From positions 682,001 to 746,000 of the forward strand of contig NZ_JBOBFV010000002.1 in assembly GCF_050587365.1 (NCBI RefSeq): a DNA stretch of 64,000 bases, given 5' to 3'. Of this stretch, positions 59,190 through 64,000 are shown piece after piece. The notes under the pieces were generated by a model that was not told the DNA's origin, did no database searches, and was given only the letters and a program-made list of their open reading frames with translations. This stretch comes from Plantibacter auratus. GTDB lineage: Bacteria > Actinomycetota > Actinomycetes > Actinomycetales > Microbacteriaceae. Position 1 is the first letter of the stretch. Each line of letters opens with the position of its first letter. The position numbers were made by a program, and so were the translations under genes.

Positions 59190-59520
59190 TAAGCCTCCCG
59201 CCTGGTCCCCGAGCCCCAACTCGGTCCCTGAGCCTGTCGAAGGGCCCCGCAAGCCCCTCGTGCGCACTTCGACAGGCTCAGTGACCGGAGGAGGTCCACC
59301 GTCGCGCGCTTCGACCCCTGAGCCTGTCAAAGGGCGGCCCCACAAGACCCCGTGCGCACTTCGACAAGCTCAGTGACCGGAAGAGGGCCGCCGTCGCGCG
59401 CACCGGTCCCTGAGCCTGTCGAAGGGCAGCCCCGCACGAGCCCCGTGTCCACTTCGACAAGCTCAGTGACCGGAGGAGGTCCACCGTCGCGCGCTTCGAC
59501 TCCTGAGCCTGTAAAAGGGC
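59190..59520. repeat. REP-like repeat cluster
   Basis: Alternating reverse copies (GGTCCCTGAGCCTGTCGAAG and variants near 59222, 59318, 59405 and 59502) and forward copies (CTTCGACARGCTCAGTGACC near 59266, 59358 and 59453) fill the 393-base gap between the GH20 gene and the convergent DUF2087 gene. An approximately 95-base unit containing one opposed pair appears three times with small differences. Nothing else is seen in this gap. Confidence 0.88.
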
Positions 59521-59527
59521 GTCCGCC

Positions 59528-60028
59528 TCAGGTGACGAGCGCGTACTCGTTCCCCGAGCGCGTGCGTTCGACGAGCTGCGCGTCGACGAGGTATCGCCGG
59601 AGCACCGCGACGTCGTCGTGGAACGCGGACAACCGCTCGTTGATCTCGGCTTCGTCGACCACCTCGCCCGGCTGGAGCGCTGATGCCGCGACGCGCTGCA
59701 ACAGCGCCTGCCGCTCGTCCGGATTCGACGGGTACTGCACGATCCGACCGTCGACCAGGAAGCGGTCGATCCCTTCGCGCTTCGGCGGTGCGGCGGCCGC
59801 GAGGAGGTCCCGGAACGCCCTGCCCGAAGTGCGTCCGTCAACATCCAGCAGGCCCACCCGAGACAACGCCTGAACGCTCTGCTCGGCTCGCCGCACAGCA
59901 CGCTGGGTGGCGCCGAGGTCGGGCTCCTGCCCGAGGACGAGTTGCGCGTACACCGTCCGGGCGTCGTCGTTCGCGAGGGCGGCGGCCACTGCACGCCAGT
60001 CCGTCGTCGTCCGTTCCTCGTCCGACAT
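59528..60028 (-). CDS. DUF2087 domain protein (second copy)
   Basis: A 166-residue protein with the same layout as the peptide-cluster protein at 39651-40163. The N-terminal DWRAVAAALANDDARTVYAQ is followed by the DUF2087 domain (GRIVQYPSNPDERQALLQRV, QPGEVVDEAEINERLSAFHD, VLRRYLVDAQLVERTRSGNE). By eye about half of the residues are identical in the two. A strong AGGAGGGG site precedes the start. It is the last gene of the minus-strand operon with the phosphopantetheinyl transferase gene, so it may regulate that locus. Confidence 0.8.
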   Translation of the reverse strand: MSDEERTTTDWRAVAAALANDDARTVYAQLVLGQEPDLGATQRAVRRAEQSVQALSRVGLLDVDGRTSGRAFRDLLAAAAPPKREGIDRFLVDGRIVQYPSNPDERQALLQRVAASALQPGEVVDEAEINERLSAFHDDVAVLRRYLVDAQLVERTRSGNEYALVT

Positions 60029-60092
60029 GGCCCCTCCTCCTGCGGTCTACGACATCGTCCTCAACGGTACCCGCGCCGACCGAATCAGCCGA

Positions 60093-60779
60093 TCACCCGT
60101 CCTGTCGCTGCGAGGCCGGGACGATGACGACGCTGCAGAGGTGGGTGCCCACCACCGACCACCGGCCGGCGAAGGCCCGCGGCATGGTCGAACACTCTGT
60201 CGGGCCGGCCGGCGCGACGACCCGCGCATCGAACGACCCACGATCCGGGTGGATCACCACCTCGCACGCCGTGTAGTCGACCCATCGGCCGGTGAGCGGG
60301 TACCACGCCTTGAAGACGCTCTCCTTGACGCTCCACAACACGGCGCTCCACGCGACGGCCGGATGGCTCGAGGCGAGCCGCGTGAGCATGGACTCCTCAC
60401 TCCCGCAGACGATCGTCGCCGCGACGGCGGGACGGACGGGCCGGTGCACCTCGACGTCGATCCCGATGGCACTCGCGACACCGACGCGACAGACGGCTGC
60501 GATCGTGAAACCGGGGCAGTGCGAGAGACTCCCGACGAAGCCGGTCGGCCAGACCGGTTGCCCACCCTCCCCCGTCGGGATGTCCGCGTAGCGCTGGCCG
60601 AGCGTCGCGAGTGCCGCCCTGGCGCAGTCGCGCACCGAGCGGGATTCGGTGCTCCGAAGAGCCTGAGTCGGACGGTCCCCGAACGGCCCGGGTGCGGTGC
60701 CGACGGACGCCGAGACGACGACGCCCGACGGCACCTGCATCCGGAGAGCGTCGACGACCGCGGCTGCGGATTCAGCCAC
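60093..60779 (-). CDS. 4'-phosphopantetheinyl transferase (EntD/Sfp-like)
   Basis: A 228-residue transferase that moves the phosphopantetheine arm from CoA to carrier proteins. Diagnostic motifs are VGSLSHCPGF near 82, the Mg-binding GIDVE at 106-110, and WSVKESVFKAWYP at 149-161. The length and the SLSH motif place it in the EntD/actinobacterial group used for siderophore, nonribosomal peptide or polyketide synthesis. It overlaps the nitroreductase-like gene by eight bases. A synthase gene beyond the right edge is likely. Confidence 0.9.
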   Translation of the reverse strand: MAESAAAVVDALRMQVPSGVVVSASVGTAPGPFGDRPTQALRSTESRSVRDCARAALATLGQRYADIPTGEGGQPVWPTGFVGSLSHCPGFTIAAVCRVGVASAIGIDVEVHRPVRPAVAATIVCGSEESMLTRLASSHPAVAWSAVLWSVKESVFKAWYPLTGRWVDYTACEVVIHPDRGSFDARVVAPAGPTECSTMPRAFAGRWSVVGTHLCSVVIVPASQRQDG

Positions 60780-61779
60780 CCGACCGACGCGGGGACGCCA
60801 CGCGCGCCGCGGGGTGGGAGGCGGGGATGCCGACCCGGAACCAGGCGACGAGCTGCTCGTCCCGGGCGATTTGCCAGCGTTCTTCGAGCATGGCTCTGGT
60901 CTCCGGACAGTCGAGCGGCGCGCTCTGGGGATGCACGTACAGGCCGTGGCGCTGGAAGCCGAGCCAGAGCCGGGTGAGCAGTCGCCCAGCGGCGAGTTCC
61001 TGTGGAGCCTCGGTGGGACTGACCACGCCGAGGACGGTGCCGGAGCCCTGGGTCGCGGAGGCCGACATCCTCGCCAACAACCCGGGCAGCCCGACGCCGC
61101 GAAGCGCGCGGAACACCCGCGGGCTGATCAGCATCCGCAGGCCGGCTCGTTCGACCTTCGACAGCACGAGCATCGCGTCGTTGAGTCCGTCCTCGCCGTA
61201 GTCGGCGTGGCGCGGCGACAGGCGGGTCCACCGGTGGAGCTCGGCGACGATCGCCGCGTCGCCGAAGAACCACCGGTTGGCTCGGATGAGGAACGGACGG
61301 GCGTCCCGGGTCGGCATCGAGACGAGCCGGAACCCCGCACGCTCCGCCTCCGCAGCGGCCGCAGTGAGGACGTCGGGCGGAGGAGCGCCGTCCCGCCATC
61401 GCCCTCGCCAGACGCGTCGTCCACGGACGTCCGCCGAGGAGAACGTCGTCTGGTAGCCCTCCGGGTGGCGCGAGAACCGGCCGACCTCATCGGTCTCCGC
61501 GTCACCGCCGGTGGAGGCCTCGAAGCGCAGTCCGACACCGGCCGACGCCGCACAGATGAGGAGTGACTCGACGAACGCCCCGAACGACAGCATCGTGTCG
61601 CGTCCTCGCGGATCGCTCGCGCCGAGGGTGCGAGTGCGATCCCGGCGGAGGACGAGTTCGTCGCCCTGACAGTCCACGCCCCACGGCTGCGTGTTGTGGG
61701 CGTTCGCCGCACGAGCCGCCTCGGACACGAGCGCCGAGAGGTCGTCATCGGCCGACAGGCCTCTGAACCGCGCGTCCAT
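60772..61779 (-). CDS. Nitroreductase-superfamily protein (Acg-like)
   Basis: A 335-residue flavin-fold protein with two tandem nitroreductase-like halves. The first begins with VSEAARAANAHNTQPWGVD, the usual N/QPW start. The second includes VLGVVSPTEAPQELAAGRLL and a C-terminal GLYVHPQSAPLDCPETRAML. This is the layout of the Acg/Rv3131 group, whose members bind FMN but often lack reductase activity. The gene begins one base before the end of the MMPL gene and is clearly cotranscribed. A redox tailoring step in metabolite synthesis or FMN storage are the options. Confidence 0.75.
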   Translation of the reverse strand: MDARFRGLSADDDLSALVSEAARAANAHNTQPWGVDCQGDELVLRRDRTRTLGASDPRGRDTMLSFGAFVESLLICAASAGVGLRFEASTGGDAETDEVGRFSRHPEGYQTTFSSADVRGRRVWRGRWRDGAPPPDVLTAAAAEAERAGFRLVSMPTRDARPFLIRANRWFFGDAAIVAELHRWTRLSPRHADYGEDGLNDAMLVLSKVERAGLRMLISPRVFRALRGVGLPGLLARMSASATQGSGTVLGVVSPTEAPQELAAGRLLTRLWLGFQRHGLYVHPQSAPLDCPETRAMLEERWQIARDEQLVAWFRVGIPASHPAARVASPRRSGG

Positions 61780-63936
61780 TCAGCCCTCCGTGATCCCGAT
61801 GCGACGGTGGACCGCCGCGAGCCACCGCGGCGCCCACCAGTTGTATCGTCCGGCGACGCGCATGAAGACCGGGACGAGCACGCCGCGGATCAGGATGGCG
61901 TCGATGAGGATCGCGATACCGGTACCGATGCCGAGCATCTTGATGATCGACACCCCGGAGGTCGCCATGGCGAAGAACGACACCGCGAGGATCGCCGCAG
62001 CGGCCGTGATGATCGGGCCGCTCGCACCGAGCCCGCTCCGCACCGCCTCAGCGAGATCGCCCGTGGCACGGAACCGTTCCTGGATCCGCGCGAGGAGGAA
62101 CACCTCGTAGTCCATCGAGAGTCCGAAGGCGATGCAGAACAGCAGGATCGGGATCGAGATGGCGATGGGCGACGGGGTGAAGCCGAGCACGTCCGACAGA
62201 TTGCCGTCCTGGAAGAGGAACACGATGACGCCCAGGATGCCGACCAGCCCGACCACGTTCAGCACCAGCGCCTTGATCGGGAGCAGCACGCTCCCCGTGA
62301 ACAGGAAGAGGATGATCAGCGTCATGAGCGCGATGGCCGCGGCGGCGAACGGCAGACGCGCCGAGATGGAGTCACCGATGTCGATCATCTGCGCCGCGAG
62401 CCCACCGACCAGGACGGTAGAGCCGGCTCCAGGGTCCACCGCACGGACGTCGCGGACGAGCTCCGAGCCCTCGGGCGAGTACGGGACGACGTCGGTCGCG
62501 ACCTGCAGCCAGAGCGCCGAACCGTCACGGAAGTGCTGCTCCGTCCGCGCGTCGGCCGGGACGACGAGTCGTCCGTCGACGAAGCTGCCGAGGGACGTCG
62601 TGACGGCCTCGACGTCCGCGATCGAGGAGAGTCCGGTGGCGTACTCCTCGAGCTCGCGGTCCGTCCCCGCCCAGTCCTCGGTGACGACGGAGACGGCGTC
62701 CGCCTCGGCGACGTCGAAGTCGGACCGCATGATGTCCGCCACGACACGACTCTCGGCGTCGGCGGGGAGCACTCGTTCGTCGGGTACCCCGAACTCCGCG
62801 TGCGCGAACGGCGCGGCCATGGCGATGAGCAGCGCGATCACGGGCACCGCCAACCACGGACGGCGATACGCGTGGTCGCCCACCCGGTACCAGAATCGAC
62901 CCTCGGCCCCGGCCGGGCGCCGCGAGCGCAGACGGCCCCAGTCGATCCGGCGCCCTAGGAGGGTGAGGGCTGCGGGCAGCAGGACGACCGCGCCCACCAC
63001 GGAGCAGGCCACGATGACGAGTCCGGCGATGGCGAACGAGCGCAGGAAGTACTGGTCGAACAGCATCAGCGTGGCGAGCGCCGCGGCGACGACGACGCCG
63101 CTGAACACGATGGTCCGGCCGGTCGTCCGCCGAGCGATCCGCAACGCCTCCTCGTCGGTGGCTCCGCCCGAGCGTTCGTCCCGATAGCGGGTGAGGAACA
63201 GCAGGCAGTAGTCGATGGCGAGTCCGAGGCCCAACGCGGTGACGAGGTTGACTGCGAACAGGGAGACCGAGGTGAGCTGCGCGACCACGTTCAGCAGGCC
63301 GAGGGAACCGAGGATCGTGACGCCCGCGACGCCGACGGGCAGCAGCGCGGCCACCACACCGCGGAACGCGAAGAACAGCAGCACGAGGGTGATCGGGATG
63401 GCGATCGTCTCCGCGACGATGATGTCCGTCTTGACCTGCGCGTTCAGGTCGTCGTTGATCCCCGCGATGCCGCCGAACCGGACCGTGGCCGACGTCACCT
63501 CGTCGGTGATCGTCCCGCGGAGCGCGGTGGTCGCGCGCTGCACGGTGTCCTCGTCTCCGGCGAGCGCCACGAGCACGACGCCGCGGTCGGTGTCGCTCCG
63601 CAGCTGCTCCGCGTCGGCGTAGGAGCCGGTGACGCTGGCGCCGTCCACGTCGTCCACAGCGCCGACGATGTCGTCGAGCGCCTCCCTGCCTGCGGCGCTG
63701 TCGAGTCCGTCGGAGACATCCACGACGAGGACGAGTTTCGGGTCGCTGCCCGGGAACCGGTCGGCGAGCACGTCCGCTGCGGCCACGGAGTCGGACTGCG
63801 GGTCGTCGAACCCTCCCGTCTTGAGGTTGTCGAGGACGTCGGCCCCCGCGATGCCCGCCACGATCGCGAACACCAGGCCGATCAGGAGCGTGATCACCGC
63901 CCGTCGTCTGGGTGTCGTTCTGGAGTGGTTCGTCAT
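61780..63936 (-). CDS. MMPL/RND family transporter
   Basis: A 718-residue RND transporter with two repeats, each of one membrane helix, an extracytoplasmic domain and five further helices. The motifs LVTALGLGLAIDYCLLFLTR (first half) and LLFCIAFGLSMDYEVFLLAR (second half) carry the Asp-Tyr pairs that conduct protons. FKTGGFDDP-like sequence after helix one (LKTGGFDDPQSDS) is typical of actinobacterial MmpL/YdfJ proteins. It exports lipids or secondary metabolites. It overlaps the upstream gene by three bases. Confidence 0.9.
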   Translation of the reverse strand: MTNHSRTTPRRRAVITLLIGLVFAIVAGIAGADVLDNLKTGGFDDPQSDSVAAADVLADRFPGSDPKLVLVVDVSDGLDSAAGREALDDIVGAVDDVDGASVTGSYADAEQLRSDTDRGVVLVALAGDEDTVQRATTALRGTITDEVTSATVRFGGIAGINDDLNAQVKTDIIVAETIAIPITLVLLFFAFRGVVAALLPVGVAGVTILGSLGLLNVVAQLTSVSLFAVNLVTALGLGLAIDYCLLFLTRYRDERSGGATDEEALRIARRTTGRTIVFSGVVVAAALATLMLFDQYFLRSFAIAGLVIVACSVVGAVVLLPAALTLLGRRIDWGRLRSRRPAGAEGRFWYRVGDHAYRRPWLAVPVIALLIAMAAPFAHAEFGVPDERVLPADAESRVVADIMRSDFDVAEADAVSVVTEDWAGTDRELEEYATGLSSIADVEAVTTSLGSFVDGRLVVPADARTEQHFRDGSALWLQVATDVVPYSPEGSELVRDVRAVDPGAGSTVLVGGLAAQMIDIGDSISARLPFAAAAIALMTLIILFLFTGSVLLPIKALVLNVVGLVGILGVIVFLFQDGNLSDVLGFTPSPIAISIPILLFCIAFGLSMDYEVFLLARIQERFRATGDLAEAVRSGLGASGPIITAAAAILAVSFFAMATSGVSIIKMLGIGTGIAILIDAILIRGVLVPVFMRVAGRYNWWAPRWLAAVHRRIGITEG

Positions 63937-64000
63937 GCGGATACCTCGATGTCGTGGGTGATGCGGTTGAGTTCGGATGCCGTGATGTCCACGACCCGCT
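63933..64000 (-). CDS. C-terminus of a gene extending beyond the right edge
   Basis: A minus-strand reading frame enters from the right edge and ends at a TGA at 63933-63935, overlapping the MMPL start (ATGA). The last visible residues include ELNRITHDIEVSA. This is too little for a family call. The overlap shows it belongs to the same operon as the transporter, nitroreductase-like and phosphopantetheinyl transferase genes. Confidence 0.6.
   Translation of the reverse strand, partial: RVVDITASELNRITHDIEVSA

Noticed and set aside
14787..59520. CRISPR array
   Set aside because: The repeats are scattered, occur in both orientations, have irregular spacing, and no cas gene is present.
60772..61779. 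Nitroreductase-like protein as the dehydrogenase partner of the YcaO protein
   Set aside because: It lies more than 20 kb away in another operon and has the Acg-type double layout rather than that of azoline dehydrogenases.

Overview
The window is GC-rich, densely coded actinobacterial DNA. Gene content, short translationally coupled operons and the many dispersed CTTCGACARGCTCAG-type repeats point to a plant- or soil-associated member of the Microbacteriaceae (Plantibacter, Curtobacterium and relatives are plausible). The genus cannot be fixed from the sequence alone. No rRNA, tRNA, CRISPR array, insertion sequence or phage gene was seen.

Left part (1-15000) is mixed housekeeping and stress functions: the start of a LacI-controlled sugar ABC importer, small membrane proteins, an AraC-type regulator, a TetR/zinc-free alcohol dehydrogenase-type oxidoreductase pair with two palindromic operators, an Imm5-like/GrpB fusion, a ThrE-like exporter, a cation diffusion facilitator, a MetE-like protein and single enzymes. 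At 15026-22819 lies a compact operon of an NCS1 permease, a hydantoinase/oxoprolinase-type protein, three DUF917 proteins and a PucR-type regulator, probably for uptake and breakdown of a hydantoin- or nucleobase-like compound. A pyridoxal kinase, a diacylglycerol kinase-like protein, an MFS exporter and a GNAT protein follow.

At 27401-36405, all on the minus strand, is a catabolic cluster that can be read as a complete route from D-apionate to D-erythrose 4-phosphate: ApnL-like lactonase, SDR dehydrogenase, ApnO-like oxidoisomerase, OiaC-like decarboxylase, LerI-like triose-phosphate-isomerase homologue, RpiB-like isomerase, LerK-like kinase and an MFS importer. Six of these genes overlap end to start. 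The two promoter regions share a 13-base palindromic motif. A FadR-type GntR regulator at 40325 is the best regulator candidate.

Between this operon and the GntR gene sits a lower-GC island (about 36540-40163). It has a strong promoter, a 28-residue peptide gene, a perfect 12-bp hairpin, a YcaO-domain protein, an MFS exporter and a DUF2087 protein. I read it as an undescribed, minimal YcaO-type ribosomal peptide (RiPP) cluster, and it is the most interesting item in the window.

The right part (43180-59134) is a plant-glycan module: a TetR regulator, an Opp/Dpp-type importer with a fused permease-ATPase, a GH3 beta-glucosidase, a GH78 alpha-L-rhamnosidase, a DUF5060/DUF4038/DUF5605 glycosidase, a D-aminoacylase remnant and a GH20 hexosaminidase. 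The window ends in a minus-strand operon (MMPL transporter, nitroreductase-like protein, phosphopantetheinyl transferase, a second DUF2087 protein) that probably belongs to a secondary-metabolite locus extending beyond the right edge.
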